From Acidovorax radicis N35 (GTDB lineage: Bacteria > Pseudomonadota > Gammaproteobacteria > Burkholderiales > Burkholderiaceae_C), in NCBI RefSeq assembly GCF_000204195.1, contig NZ_AFBG01000021.1, forward strand, positions 1-64,000: a DNA stretch of 64,000 nt, given 5' to 3'. Position 1 is the stretch's first letter; each line of letters starts with the position of its first letter. Under the pieces are notes generated by a model. It did no database searches. It was given only the letters and a program-made list of their open reading frames with translations, and was not told the DNA's origin. This document shows, in pieces, positions 35,700 through 45,596 of this stretch. Made by a program: the position numbers and the translations under genes.

Positions 35700-36179
35700 A
35701 TGAGCGCCTTGCCCACCCCGTCTGCCGGCGCGCCAGAGGCGCGCTTTGAAGCCCTCGCGCTCTCGCGGCTGGATGCCGTGCTGGCGGTGGAGCAACGCGC
35801 CTATTCGCACCCCTGGACACGCGGCAACTTCACCGATGCCATGGCCTCGGGCTACCAGGCGCAGGTGCTGATGGCGGGAGAGCACCTGCTGGGCTACTTT
35901 GTGGCCATGCTGGGGGTGGATGAAGTACACCTGCTCAACATCACCGTCACCCCCGAATTCCAGCGCCAAGGCTGGGCGCGGGTGTTGCTGGACGCATTGG
36001 CCCTGTGGTCGCGCGGGCGCGGCGCCCAATGGCTGTGGCTGGAAGTGCGCATGAGCAACCTGCGCGCCCAGCACATCTACCAGACCCACGGGTTTCGCCG
36101 CGTGGGCGAACGCAGGCGCTACTACCCCGCCGAGCTGGGCCAGCGCGAAGATGCCGTGGTCATGAGCCTGGCATTGTGA
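35700..36179 (+). CDS. rimI: Ribosomal-protein S18 N-acetyltransferase RimI
   Basis: RimI is a GNAT enzyme that acetylates the N-terminus of ribosomal protein S18. The 159-residue product shows the acetyl-CoA-binding block NITVTPEFQRQGWARVLLDA near residue 80 and the RimI-typical LEVRMSNLRAQHIYQTHGF near residue 115. It is second in the order tsaB-rimI-UDG-like and lies 22 bases after tsaB. Confidence 0.94.
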   Translation: MSALPTPSAGAPEARFEALALSRLDAVLAVEQRAYSHPWTRGNFTDAMASGYQAQVLMAGEHLLGYFVAMLGVDEVHLLNITVTPEFQRQGWARVLLDALALWSRGRGAQWLWLEVRMSNLRAQHIYQTHGFRRVGERRRYYPAELGQREDAVVMSLAL

Positions 36180-36207
36180 GCAACACCTTCAACGGGCCCC
36201 TTTTCCC

Positions 36208-36984
36208 ATGAGTCTTCACCTCGATGCGCGGCAGCGCGCCATGCTGCAAGAAATGGGGGTCACCGTGTGGGGGCCACAGGAGGCACCAGCAGCCCGCACG
36301 GCAGCCCCGGCGCCCGCCCCCGCCATGGCCGCCCCCGCCCCTGCAACCCGCGTGGCGTCCACCCCCACCCCGCCACCCGCCGCGGCAAGCCTACCGGCTG
36401 CACGCGCGCCCCAGCCAACACCCCCGCGAGTGTCCGCACCTGCAGCAGAGAGCACAGGCGCAGCCCTGGCCACCCCAACCTTGCGGCTGCATGCGCCCCA
36501 GGCGCTGTACCCCACCGCCGACCCGGCGCAGACCCCGACCGGGCTGGGTGCGGGCTGGCTGATCGTGACCGAAAGCCTTACACCGGGCGAGCCGCTGGGT
36601 GGCGATGCGGGCCGATTGCTGGAGAACATGCTGCGCGCCATGCAGCTGCACAAGCACCCGCGCGTGTTCCTGGCGGCACTGGAGCGCACGGCCTCCGGCG
36701 CGGAACCCGGTGGTGACCACAACATCCCAGCAGCGCTGGCCGACGCCGTGGCGGCGCTGCAACCCACCCTGGTCCTGGTGCTGGGCCATGTGGCAGCGCG
36801 GGCGGCGCTGGGCCGCACCGAGCCGCTGGGCCGCCTGCGCGCAGGCCCGCACCAGCTGGCGGGTTGCCCGGCCGTGGTGACCTACGACCCGGCGTTTCTT
36901 TTGCGCTCGCAAGACGTCAAGGCAGCTGCCTGGGCCGATCTGTGCCGGGCCCTGGCCATCGTGCGCCAGGCCACATCCCGCTGA
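36208..36984 (+). CDS. Degenerate uracil-DNA-glycosylase-family protein
   Basis: The 258-residue product starts with a short helix and a Pro/Ala-rich linker of about 70 residues. It ends in a domain like family-4 uracil-DNA glycosylases: GEPLGGDAGRLLENML near residue 130 and TYDPAFLLR near residue 229. Functional family members have GEAPG and HPA at the corresponding places, and four cysteines for a 4Fe-4S cluster. Here the first motif is eroded, the His is Asp, and only two scattered Cys remain. It follows tsaB-rimI, the usual place for this gene, so the family call is fairly secure but activity is doubtful. Confidence 0.7.
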   Translation: MSLHLDARQRAMLQEMGVTVWGPQEAPAARTAAPAPAPAMAAPAPATRVASTPTPPPAAASLPAARAPQPTPPRVSAPAAESTGAALATPTLRLHAPQALYPTADPAQTPTGLGAGWLIVTESLTPGEPLGGDAGRLLENMLRAMQLHKHPRVFLAALERTASGAEPGGDHNIPAALADAVAALQPTLVLVLGHVAARAALGRTEPLGRLRAGPHQLAGCPAVVTYDPAFLLRSQDVKAAAWADLCRALAIVRQATSR

Positions 36985-37010
36985 CCACCGCGGGCGCGGG
37001 CTTTTGCCTG

Positions 37011-37097
37011 GAGGCCGTCGGACTTGGAGCGCCGATCAGCGAAAATTGGACCGCTGCGGTCGATTTGCAGTCGGCGATTTCCAAGTCCGACGGCCTC
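37011..37097. repeat. 87-base nested palindrome upstream of corA
   Basis: Perfect 18-base outer arms, GAGGCCGTCGGACTTGGA (37011-37028) and TCCAAGTCCGACGGCCTC (37080-37097), enclose a middle pair CGCCGA/TCGGCG and an inner hairpin GACCGCTGCGGTC. The element follows the UDG-like gene and precedes corA. It has no T-run, so it is not a simple terminator. Its perfection suggests recent insertion or selection on the structure. Confidence 0.85.
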
Positions 37098-37122
37098 TTA
37101 GGGCCCGTTGCAGCTGCAGTGC

Positions 37123-37272
37123 CATAATCCGCCGCCTGTCCATTTTTTACGGAGAAAGCTCCTTGGAAACCTACCCGAGTTGGTAGCTTTCAGCTCCCCG
37201 GCCTGCCTGCTGTGGGGTTGAAAGCACCCGATCCCCCACACCGCAGATGCCACACAACAAGGGAGTGAGCCC
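37123..37272 (+). promoter_or_regulatory. corA promoter and structured leader
   Basis: TGCCATAAT gives an extended -10 (CATAAT at 37123-37128). The leader of about 135 bases then has hairpins CTACC/GGTAG near 37170-37187 and GTGGGG/CCCCAC near 37213-37242. Long, structured leaders are known upstream of Mg2+ transporter genes elsewhere, where they sense metal or translation. I recognise no named riboswitch here. Confidence 0.35.
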
Positions 37273-38259
37273 ATGCTCAACATCTTCACGCTCGCCAATG
37301 GCCGGCTGTTCCAGGAAGAAATCGAATCCCTGGAAGAGCTGACCCGCTTCCAGCCAATCTGGGTGGACCTGGAAGCCCCAACCCTCGAAGAAAAACGCTG
37401 GATCAAGCAGCACTACGGCCTGTCCATCCCCGAGGATGCGATGGACGAAGACATCGAGGAATCCGCCCGCTTCTACGAAGAAGACAACGGCGAGCTGCAC
37501 ATTCGCAGCGACTTTTTGATCGACGACGATGAAGACCCGCGCTCGGTGCGGGTGGCTTTCATCCTGAACCAGCACAACGCCAACCTCAAGAGCCGGGGCG
37601 TGCTGTTCTCCATCCACGACGAAGACGTGCCGGTGTTCCGCCTGCTGCGCATGCGCGCACGCCGCGCACCAGGCCTCATCGAAGACGCCAAGGAAGTGCT
37701 ACTCAAGCTGTTCGACGCCGACGCCGAGTATTCGGCCGACACGCTCGAGAACATCTACGACGAGCTGGAAAAGGTGAGCAAGCAGGTGCTGGCCGGCGAC
37801 GTGACCGATGCCCTTGCTGGCGAGGTGCTGGGCGCCATTGCCCGCCAGGAAGACTTGAACGGACGCATTCGCCGCAACGTGATGGACACCCGCCGCGCGG
37901 TGAGCTTCATGATGCGCAGCAAGATGCTCAACTCCGAGCAGTTCGAGGAAGCCCGCCAGATCCTGCGCGACATCGAATCGCTGGACAACCACACGGCGTT
38001 TTTGTTCGACAAGATCAACTTCCTGATGGACGCCACGGTCGGTTTCATCAACATCAACCAGAACAAGATCATCAAGATCTTCTCGGTGGCCAGCGTGGCG
38101 CTGCTGCCCCCCACGCTGATCGCCAGCGTGTACGGCATGAACTTCAAGTTCATGCCCGAGCTGGAGTGGAGCTACGGGTATGCCTACGGCATCCTGCTGA
38201 TGATCGCCAGCGCGGTGGGGCCCATGTGGTACTTCCGCAAGCGCGGCTGGTTGAAGTAG
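37273..38259 (+). CDS. corA: CorA magnesium/cobalt transporter
   Basis: CorA is a pentameric inner-membrane channel for Mg2+, also passing Co2+ and Ni2+. The 328-residue product has the long cytoplasmic domain, then two C-terminal membrane helices. The selectivity signature YGMNFKFMPEL lies at the end of the first helix near residue 290, and the protein ends with a basic tail (KRGWLK). The ATG at 37273 has GGGAGTGAG upstream as a ribosome-binding site. Confidence 0.95.
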   Translation: MLNIFTLANGRLFQEEIESLEELTRFQPIWVDLEAPTLEEKRWIKQHYGLSIPEDAMDEDIEESARFYEEDNGELHIRSDFLIDDDEDPRSVRVAFILNQHNANLKSRGVLFSIHDEDVPVFRLLRMRARRAPGLIEDAKEVLLKLFDADAEYSADTLENIYDELEKVSKQVLAGDVTDALAGEVLGAIARQEDLNGRIRRNVMDTRRAVSFMMRSKMLNSEQFEEARQILRDIESLDNHTAFLFDKINFLMDATVGFININQNKIIKIFSVASVALLPPTLIASVYGMNFKFMPELEWSYGYAYGILLMIASAVGPMWYFRKRGWLK

Positions 38260-38358
38260 CCCCCCTGTGGCGCTGCGCGCCTTCCCCCCCGAGGGGGGAC
38301 GCCACCGGTGGACCGGCAAAGCCGGATCCACGGTGGCGCTGGCATGGAGGAGCGCCAG
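38260..38358. repeat. GC-rich mosaic intergenic repeat, copy B
   Basis: After corA the DNA forms strong hairpins: TTCCCCCCCGAGGGGGGA and GTGGACCGGC / GCCGGATCCAC. It shares the blocks GGCGCTG, GGGGACGCC, GCTGGCA and GCGCCAGT, in the same order, with 20813-20938. It is probably non-coding and may terminate corA transcription. Confidence 0.5.
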
Positions 38359-38407
38359 TTTCACGGCGCGGCGACCGATGATCTACGGCCACGCATGAAA
38401 ATATCCA

Positions 38408-38463
38408 ACAAAAATAGCCCCTAGCGCTTATTCAACAAGCGCGAGTAGCTATCAATTTTATAG
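38408..38463 (-). repeat. Palindromic repeat copy 9, at the mtnN stop
   Basis: On the minus strand it reads AATTGATAGCTACTCGCGCT, a loop, then AATAAGCGCTAGGGGCTATT. The TAA stop codon of mtnN (38458-38460) lies within its outer segment. The hairpin falls directly after the stop and could also terminate transcription. Confidence 0.85.
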
Positions 38464-39225
38464 TTTTTGAAGAAACGCCAGCATGATGTGCTCAGCGTAG
38501 CGGCTGGCCACGGTCTGCACGAAGAGGGGAAAGTCCACGTGGGCGGTGTCATCGGCGCGGTCGGAGATGGTGCGCACGGCGGCGAAGGGGATGCTGTAGT
38601 CATAGCACACCTGGGCCACGGCGGCGCCTTCCATTTCAACGGCCAGCACGTCGTGGCCGGCGTCGCGCAAGGTGTTGCGCAGGCGGTGGGACTCATCGGC
38701 GGCAGAGACAAATCGGTCCCCGCTGGCCACCAGGCCGTGGTGGGTGCGGTGCAAGACGCCTTCCAACACATCTGCTGCACCAGTTCTCAAGCCAAATTGG
38801 CCGCTGGCGCTTGATACACAAGCGTAAGCAGCTTCCAAAAGCAGAGCAGACAGCACGCCGTCACAGGCCAGGCGGCTGCGCGCGTAGCCGGGCACTTCCC
38901 AGCGCGGGAACAGGGGCGAGGCGTCCATGTCGTGCTGGAGGTAGTCCTGCGCCACCACCACGTCGCCCACGTTCACGCCATCGCCCACGCCGCCCGCCAC
39001 CCCGGTGAAGACGATGCGCGCCACGCCGAAACGCTCGATGAGCGCCGTGGCCGTGGTGGCAGCCGCCACCTTGCCGATGCCCGACAGCGCCAGCACCACC
39101 GCGCGGCCGTGCAGCTCGCCCAGCCAAAAGGCGCGGCCCGCATGCATCAGGCGCTGGGGGTGCGACAGGTGCTGGACCAGCGAGCTTTGCTCTTCGGGCA
39201 AGGCGCTGAGGATGGCGGTGGTCAT
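38458..39225 (-). CDS. mtnN: 5'-methylthioadenosine/S-adenosylhomocysteine nucleosidase
   Basis: MtnN cleaves adenine from methylthioadenosine and S-adenosylhomocysteine, by-products of polyamine synthesis and methylation. From the ATG at 39225 the product has 255 residues, longer than the usual 230. It shows VFTGVAGGVGDGVNVGDVVV near residue 72 and the signature EMEGAAVAQVCYDY near residue 198. Residues about 129-147 (LEAAYACVSSASGQFGL) come from a palindromic repeat inserted in frame. A second copy of the repeat provides the stop codon. It is the last gene of a leftward series from pntA. Confidence 0.92.
   Translation of the reverse strand: MTTAILSALPEEQSSLVQHLSHPQRLMHAGRAFWLGELHGRAVVLALSGIGKVAAATTATALIERFGVARIVFTGVAGGVGDGVNVGDVVVAQDYLQHDMDASPLFPRWEVPGYARSRLACDGVLSALLLEAAYACVSSASGQFGLRTGAADVLEGVLHRTHHGLVASGDRFVSAADESHRLRNTLRDAGHDVLAVEMEGAAVAQVCYDYSIPFAAVRTISDRADDTAHVDFPLFVQTVASRYAEHIMLAFLQKL
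38789..38840 (-). repeat. Palindromic repeat copy 10, inside mtnN
   Basis: On the minus strand it reads TTTGGAAGCTGCTTACGCTT, a loop, then AAGCGCCAGCGGCCAATTTG. Its 3' end matches that of copy 2 (CAGCCAATTTGGC). It adds residues in frame to the nucleosidase. Confidence 0.75.
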
Positions 39226-39282
39226 GGGCAACTAAGGGTTAAAACTGGCGCACTCCAGACCAGCGGACGCCGCGCAAGGGCC

Positions 39283-39394
39283 GCCAAGCCGCTTGGGCAG
39301 TGCTTCGCTTGCGTGCGCTGGCGTCGCCCCCCCTTCCCGCTGCGCGCAGCGCGGCGAGAGAAGGGGGGAGCGGCGAAGCCGCTCGGGGGGATGC
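39283..39394. other. GC-rich non-coding stretch between mtnN and fadD
   Basis: This stretch holds inverted GC-rich runs: CGCCCCCCCTTCCCGCTGCG with a later AGAAGGGGGGAGCGGCGAAG. I see no open reading frame with coding character. It may be a structured spacer related to the mosaic repeats at 20813 and 38260, or the terminator of fadD. Confidence 0.35.
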
Positions 39395-41074
39395 TCACTT
39401 CTTATCGCGCAGCTCGCGGCGCAGAATCTTGCCCACGGGGGTCTTGGGCAACTCGGTGCGGAACTCGATGACCTTGGGCTGCTTGTAGCCCGTGAGTTCT
39501 GCGCGGCAGAACTCCTTGACCTGCGCTTCGGTAAGCGCGGGGTCTTTCTTGACGATCACGAGCTTGACGGCTTCACCGGTCTTCTCGTCCGGGACGCCCA
39601 CCACGGCGCATTCGAGCACGCCGGGGCAGTTGGCTACGACTTCTTCGACCTCGTTGGGATAGACATTGAAGCCGCTGACCAGCACCATGTCCTTCTTGCG
39701 GTCCACGATCTTGAAGAAGCCGCGCTCATCCATGACGCCGATGTCGCCAGACTTGAAGAAGCCGTCGTCGGTCATGACCTTGGCGGTTTCATCGGGGCGC
39801 TGCCAGTAGCCCGCCATCACCTGCGGGCCCTTGATCGCGATTTCACCGGGCTGGCCGAGGGCGGTCACGTCGCGGCCGTCGTCGTCGATCAGCTTCATCA
39901 GGGTGCCGGGGAGCGGCACGCCAATGGTGCCCGTGAACTCCTTGGCGGTCACGGGGTTGCAGCTGACCGAGGGGCTGGTCTCCGACAGGCCATAGCCCTC
40001 GCAGATGGGGCAACCGGTCTTCTCCAGCCAGAGCTTGGCCACGGCGCCCTGCACGGCCATGCCGCCGCCCACCGAGACCTTGAGGTTCTTCCAGTTGACG
40101 GTGTTGAAGTCGGGGTGGTTGGCCAGGCCGTTGAACAGCGTGTTCACGGCCGGGAAGCTGTGGAAGGTGTGCTTGGACAGCTCCTTGAGCACGGCAGGCA
40201 GGTCACGCGGGTTGGGGATCAGGATGGTCTTGCCGCCGGTGCGCATGCTCAGCATCATGTTCACGGTGAACGCGAAGATGTGGTACAGCGGCAGCGCGCA
40301 GATGCTGGTGGGCTGCTCGCCCGCAGGCACCTTCTTCATCACGGGGTCGTTCCACGCCTCGGACTGCAGCACGTTGGCGATCACATTGCGGTGCAGCAGC
40401 ACCGCACCCTTGCTCACGCCCGTGGTGCCGCCGGTGTATTGCAGCAGTGCAATGTCGTCAGGCCGGATGTCGGGCTTCTTGAGGGTGCCGCGCGTGCCCT
40501 GGGCCACCGCGTCATTGAAACGCACGGCGCCCGGCAGGTTGTAGGTGGGCACCATCTTCTTGACGTTGCGCACCACGTAGTTGACCAATGCTCCCTTGAG
40601 CAGGCCCAGCTGGTCGCCCATGGCGCACAGCACCACGTGCTTGACGGGCGTGTTTGCAATGCAGCTTTGCAGCGTGGTGGCGAAGTTTTCGATGATGACG
40701 ATGGCCTTGGCGCCCGAATCCTTGAGCTGGTGCTCCAGCTCGCGCGGGGTGTACAGCGGGTTCACGTTGACCACCACGAAGCCCGCACGCAGGATGGCCG
40801 CCACCGTCACGGGGTACTGCGGCACGTTGGGCATCATGATGGCCACGCGGTCGCCCTTGACCAGGCCCAGGCCCTGCAGATAGGCCGCAAACGCGCTGGA
40901 GAGCGAGTCTGTCTGGGCATAGGTCACTTCCTTGCCCATGAAGCTGTAGGCCACGCGGCCCGCGTACTTGGTAAACGCCTCGTCCATGAGGGCCACGAGC
41001 GATGGGTATTGCGTGGTGTCGATGTCTGCAGGGACGCCTTGCGGATAGGCAGCCAGCCAGGGGCGATTCGTCAT
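39395..41074 (-). CDS. fadD: Long-chain fatty-acid CoA ligase
   Basis: FadD activates fatty acids to acyl-CoA with ATP, at the inner face of the membrane. From the ATG at 41074, preceded by AGGAGA, the product has 559 residues. It shows the AMP-binding signature YTGGTTGVSKGAVLLHRN near residue 212, GYGLSETSPSVS near residue 355 and the hinge DRKKDMVLVSGFNVYP near residue 440. A perfect 14-base palindrome and a CATAAT box lie just upstream, suggesting separate regulation from pntB. Confidence 0.95.
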   Translation of the reverse strand: MTNRPWLAAYPQGVPADIDTTQYPSLVALMDEAFTKYAGRVAYSFMGKEVTYAQTDSLSSAFAAYLQGLGLVKGDRVAIMMPNVPQYPVTVAAILRAGFVVVNVNPLYTPRELEHQLKDSGAKAIVIIENFATTLQSCIANTPVKHVVLCAMGDQLGLLKGALVNYVVRNVKKMVPTYNLPGAVRFNDAVAQGTRGTLKKPDIRPDDIALLQYTGGTTGVSKGAVLLHRNVIANVLQSEAWNDPVMKKVPAGEQPTSICALPLYHIFAFTVNMMLSMRTGGKTILIPNPRDLPAVLKELSKHTFHSFPAVNTLFNGLANHPDFNTVNWKNLKVSVGGGMAVQGAVAKLWLEKTGCPICEGYGLSETSPSVSCNPVTAKEFTGTIGVPLPGTLMKLIDDDGRDVTALGQPGEIAIKGPQVMAGYWQRPDETAKVMTDDGFFKSGDIGVMDERGFFKIVDRKKDMVLVSGFNVYPNEVEEVVANCPGVLECAVVGVPDEKTGEAVKLVIVKKDPALTEAQVKEFCRAELTGYKQPKVIEFRTELPKTPVGKILRRELRDKK

Positions 41075-41128
41075 TTTTTGTCTCCTGATAAGTTTTATTG
41101 ATGCCGTGAAGACCGCCCTGGGATTTCC

Positions 41129-41161
41129 AGCACGATCGTGCTTTTTCGCGGTGAAATTATG
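41129..41161 (-). promoter_or_regulatory. fadD promoter with palindromic operator
   Basis: CATAAT (41161-41156, minus strand) is a candidate -10. The perfect palindrome AGCACGATCGTGCT (41129-41142) lies about 8 to 20 bases past the inferred start of transcription, a repressor position. From memory, similar AGCACG-type palindromes are assigned to the TetR-family fatty-acid regulator FadP in betaproteobacteria. Confidence 0.55.
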
Positions 41162-41165
41162 CCCG

Positions 41166-42578
<1,413 letters not shown>

Positions 42579-42612
42579 GTTCTGTGCTCCTTGTGTTCTT
42601 GTTGTGATGGAG

Positions 42613-44214
42613 TTACTTGCGGAACATGGCCAGCATGCGGCGCGTGACGGCGAAGCCACCGAACATGTTGACAGCCGTGAGCACCAGCGCGGCAAAGGCC
42701 AGCCAGAGGATGAGCCCATCCGGGCGCCCGTTGATGCCCGCATCGGGCGGTGCAATCTGCACCAGCGCACCGATGGCGATGATGCTGGAGATCGCGTTGG
42801 TCACGCTCATCAACGGCGTGTGCAGCGCGGGCGTGACATTCCACACCACCATGTAGCCGATGAAGCAAGCCAGCACGAACACCGTGAAGTGGCCCAGGAA
42901 GGCCACGGGCGCATAGGCACCGATGGCCCAGAACAGCACGGCCAGCACGGCAAAAACGATGGTCAGCGTCTTGGCAGACATCGGTGCGCCCGGACCATGG
43001 CTGGATTTTTTGGCAGCCACAGGAGCTGCCGCGGCCTTGGGTGCCGGCACAGGGGCCTGCTTGAGCGGTGGGGCAGGCCAGGTGATCGCGCCATCCTTGA
43101 CCACGGTGAGGCCGCGGATCGCGTCGTCCTCCATGTTGACCACGGCCACGCCGTCCTTGGCCTTGCACAGCTCTTCAGTCAGGCGCAGCAGGTTGGTGGC
43201 ATACAGCGTGGACGACTGCTTGGCCAGGCGCGAAGCCAGGTCGGTGTAGCCGACGATGGTCACGCCGTGGCGCACCACAGCCTGGCCAGGCACGGTCAGC
43301 TCGCAGTTGCCACCCTGCTCGGCGGCCATGTCCACGATCACGCTGCCGGGCTTCATGCTCTGCACCATCTCGGCCGTGATGAGCTTGGGCGCGGGTTTGC
43401 CCGGAATCAGCGCGGTGGTGATGATGATGTCGGCATCCTTGGCTTGCTCCGCGTACATCTTGCGCTGCGCGGCCTGGAAACCCTCGCTCATGACCTTGGC
43501 GTAGCCGCCGCCGCCCGAGCCTTCTTCCTCGTAATCCACCTTGACGAACTCACCGCCCAGCGACTTGACCTGGTCAGCCACTTCGGCACGCGTGTCGTTG
43601 GCGCGCACGATGGCGCCCAGGTTGGCAGCCGTGCCGATGGCGGCAAGCCCCGCCACGCCCGCGCCTGCGATGAACACCTTGGCCGGCGGCACCTTGCCCG
43701 CGGCGGTGATCTGGCCGTTGAAAAAGCGGCCGAAGGCATTGGCCGCCTCGATGACGGCGCGGTAGCCGGAGACGCCAGCCGTGGAGGTCAGCGCGTCCAT
43801 CTTCTGGGCGCGCGAGAGCGTGCGCGGCAGGCAGTCGATGGCCAGCACCGTGGCCTTGCGGTCCGCGAGCTGCTGCATCAGCTCGGGGTTCTGGGCAGGC
43901 CAGATGAAATCAATGAGCGTCGTGCCCTCACGCATCAGCACCACTTCGTCGCTGCTGGGCGGGCGCACCTTGAAGACGATGTCTGATGCTGCCCACAGGG
44001 CGGCAGCGCCGCCCACGATCTGGGCCCCGGCGGCGCGGTAGGCGTCATCGCTGAAGTTGGCGGCATCCCCAGCCCCCGACTCCACAGTGACCGCAAAACC
44101 CAGCTTGATCAGCTTCTCCACCACATCGGGCACGGTGGCCACACGCTTTTCGCCGGGGAAGATTTCCCTGGGCACGCCAATACGCTGCGGCTGCGGGACG
44201 GGGCTGGTCTGCAT
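42613..44214 (-). CDS. pntA: NAD(P) transhydrogenase subunit alpha
   Basis: PntA provides the NAD(H)-binding domain and some membrane helices of transhydrogenase. The 533-residue product is the full-length E. coli-like form. It begins [20 protein letters not shown] and has the Rossmann motif [18 protein letters not shown] near residue 178. An Ala/Pro/Lys-rich linker at about 392-415 leads to four C-terminal membrane helices. The ATG at 44214 has GGAGGTCTCC-type ribosome-binding sequence around it. The TerB-like gene ends 54 bases upstream. Confidence 0.95.
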   Translation of the reverse strand: MQTSPVPQPQRIGVPREIFPGEKRVATVPDVVEKLIKLGFAVTVESGAGDAANFSDDAYRAAGAQIVGGAAALWAASDIVFKVRPPSSDEVVLMREGTTLIDFIWPAQNPELMQQLADRKATVLAIDCLPRTLSRAQKMDALTSTAGVSGYRAVIEAANAFGRFFNGQITAAGKVPPAKVFIAGAGVAGLAAIGTAANLGAIVRANDTRAEVADQVKSLGGEFVKVDYEEEGSGGGGYAKVMSEGFQAAQRKMYAEQAKDADIIITTALIPGKPAPKLITAEMVQSMKPGSVIVDMAAEQGGNCELTVPGQAVVRHGVTIVGYTDLASRLAKQSSTLYATNLLRLTEELCKAKDGVAVVNMEDDAIRGLTVVKDGAITWPAPPLKQAPVPAPKAAAAPVAAKKSSHGPGAPMSAKTLTIVFAVLAVLFWAIGAYAPVAFLGHFTVFVLACFIGYMVVWNVTPALHTPLMSVTNAISSIIAIGALVQIAPPDAGINGRPDGLILWLAFAALVLTAVNMFGGFAVTRRMLAMFRK

Positions 44215-44268
44215 GGGAGGTCTCCTCGAAGTTGTGGAATCGTTGGGGCCGGCGTGTCTGCCGCTGCG

Positions 44269-44808
44269 TCAGCCCGCCCAGGGGCGTGCGGCGGCCTGCT
44301 TCTTGACAAAGCAGGCGTCCACGGCATCCAGGAGCTGCTGCTGTTCTGCGCTGGCTGGGGGCACGATCTGCGCTGCGCCCTGCATCACGGAACGCAGGGT
44401 CAGCACGTGGTAATCGGTGAATTTTTCTAAGCTGCGCTCCAGCACAGCAGGCACTTCGCTGGGTGCCAACGGGCGGTTGCGCAGCATGTGGGAACTGGCA
44501 ACCCAGAGGTTGTTCGCATCGGAATCGCCCAGACCCAGATGTTGGCGAAGCAGGGCCAGAACGCCCTCTTTCTGCTCCACGGTCACGGCGCCAGTCGCCT
44601 GCACCATGGCCAATGCCATCACAGCCACCACATCCACAGGGTGCTCCAGCGTGTACAGCGGCGGCGTTGTGACCTTCCTGGACCAGGCACGGCGGCGGAA
44701 AAAGGCCAGCGGATTGAGCCAGCCCACGTCAATGCCAAAACGGCGCAGGGCTTCCATCGCCATCGTGAAAGTGATGATGAGTCCCAGGATTTGCAGGATC
44801 ACGCCCAT
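44269..44808 (-). CDS. TerB-like membrane-anchored protein of unknown role
   Basis: I do not recognise a named family with certainty. The 179-residue product has one N-terminal membrane helix (residues about 3-20) and a short basic loop. A helical domain follows with TerB-like features: VDVVAVMALAMVQATGAVTV near residue 58 and QKEGVLALLRQHLGL after it. It lies directly upstream of pntA in the same direction and could be co-transcribed. No other tellurite-resistance gene is present. Confidence 0.6.
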   Translation of the reverse strand: MGVILQILGLIITFTMAMEALRRFGIDVGWLNPLAFFRRRAWSRKVTTPPLYTLEHPVDVVAVMALAMVQATGAVTVEQKEGVLALLRQHLGLGDSDANNLWVASSHMLRNRPLAPSEVPAVLERSLEKFTDYHVLTLRSVMQGAAQIVPPASAEQQQLLDAVDACFVKKQAAARPWAG

Positions 44809-44870
44809 GGTGAATCTCCCTCTCTTGTGTTGTCTTGTAGTTTTGTTGTTTTGTTATCTGTTTGCGCCGC

Positions 44871-45596
44871 TCATTTCCGGGATGCGGCTTCGGCAAACGG
44901 GAAAGGCGGAATGGCCAGGTGGCCGTCCACCATGCCGGCGCTCAGGCGCACAGCCTGGGCCAGGTCATGGGCCCATTGCTGGAAGGGCAGGCCTGCGACC
45001 AGGAACTCTTCGTTGTTGCGCGGCCGGACGCTGATCAGCCGCTGGTCCACCAGGGCATCCACCACCACCCAGACACCCGCTTCGGTGACGTAGCGGTAGC
45101 TCACATGCGCATAGGGGGTGCTCAGCGCGATCTGGCGGCTGGCCATCCATTGGCCCAGATCGGGTCGGTTCTTTTCAAGCCACTTGGGGCTGCTCGCCCA
45201 AAGCTTGAAGCGCAGGCAATCGGCGCGCACGGGGCTGCCATCCGCGGGATCTTTGACCACGACGTCCTGTTGCGGCGGGCAGTACCCCACCCCTTGCGGA
45301 GACCCGCGCAGATCGCCGGTGCGGTTGGTCTGCACACGCAGCGCAGCCAGCCATTCACCTTTCGCACCACGCAGCCCCACGTCACGGGTTTGCAGCGAGG
45401 TACGGCCTCCGGGGCCTGATGTGGCCTCATCAGAAGTACCCAGGTCTTGCCACGCCCCTGGCGGCAACACCAGACGGGCGCGCCCGACTGGATATTCGGC
45501 CTTTGGGGGAACGGTCAGGGGCGCGCACGCCACCGTCAACACCGCCACGGCAAATACAGGCAACAAGCGCCGAAACTTCGAAATAGTCAGAGTCAT
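44871..45596 (-). CDS. Hypothetical lipoprotein
   Basis: From the ATG at 45596 the product has 241 residues. The signal ends LTVAC, giving lipidated Cys24. The rest is a soluble domain with few distinctive motifs; two later cysteines (in VGYCPP and RADCLR) could form a disulphide. I do not recognise the family. It lies 62 bases upstream of the TerB-like gene and may share its transcript. Confidence 0.65.
   Translation of the reverse strand: MTLTISKFRRLLPVFAVAVLTVACAPLTVPPKAEYPVGRARLVLPPGAWQDLGTSDEATSGPGGRTSLQTRDVGLRGAKGEWLAALRVQTNRTGDLRGSPQGVGYCPPQQDVVVKDPADGSPVRADCLRFKLWASSPKWLEKNRPDLGQWMASRQIALSTPYAHVSYRYVTEAGVWVVVDALVDQRLISVRPRNNEEFLVAGLPFQQWAHDLAQAVRLSAGMVDGHLAIPPFPFAEAASRK

Noticed and set aside
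37011..37097. Nested palindrome as an integron attC site
   Set aside because: It lacks the GTTRRRY / RYYYAAC core sites, and its arms are perfect, while attC arms are imperfect. No integrase gene is near.
37011..37097. Nested palindrome as a simple terminator
   Set aside because: No T-run follows either end (CTTAGGGCCC on the right), and the three-level nesting is not needed for termination.
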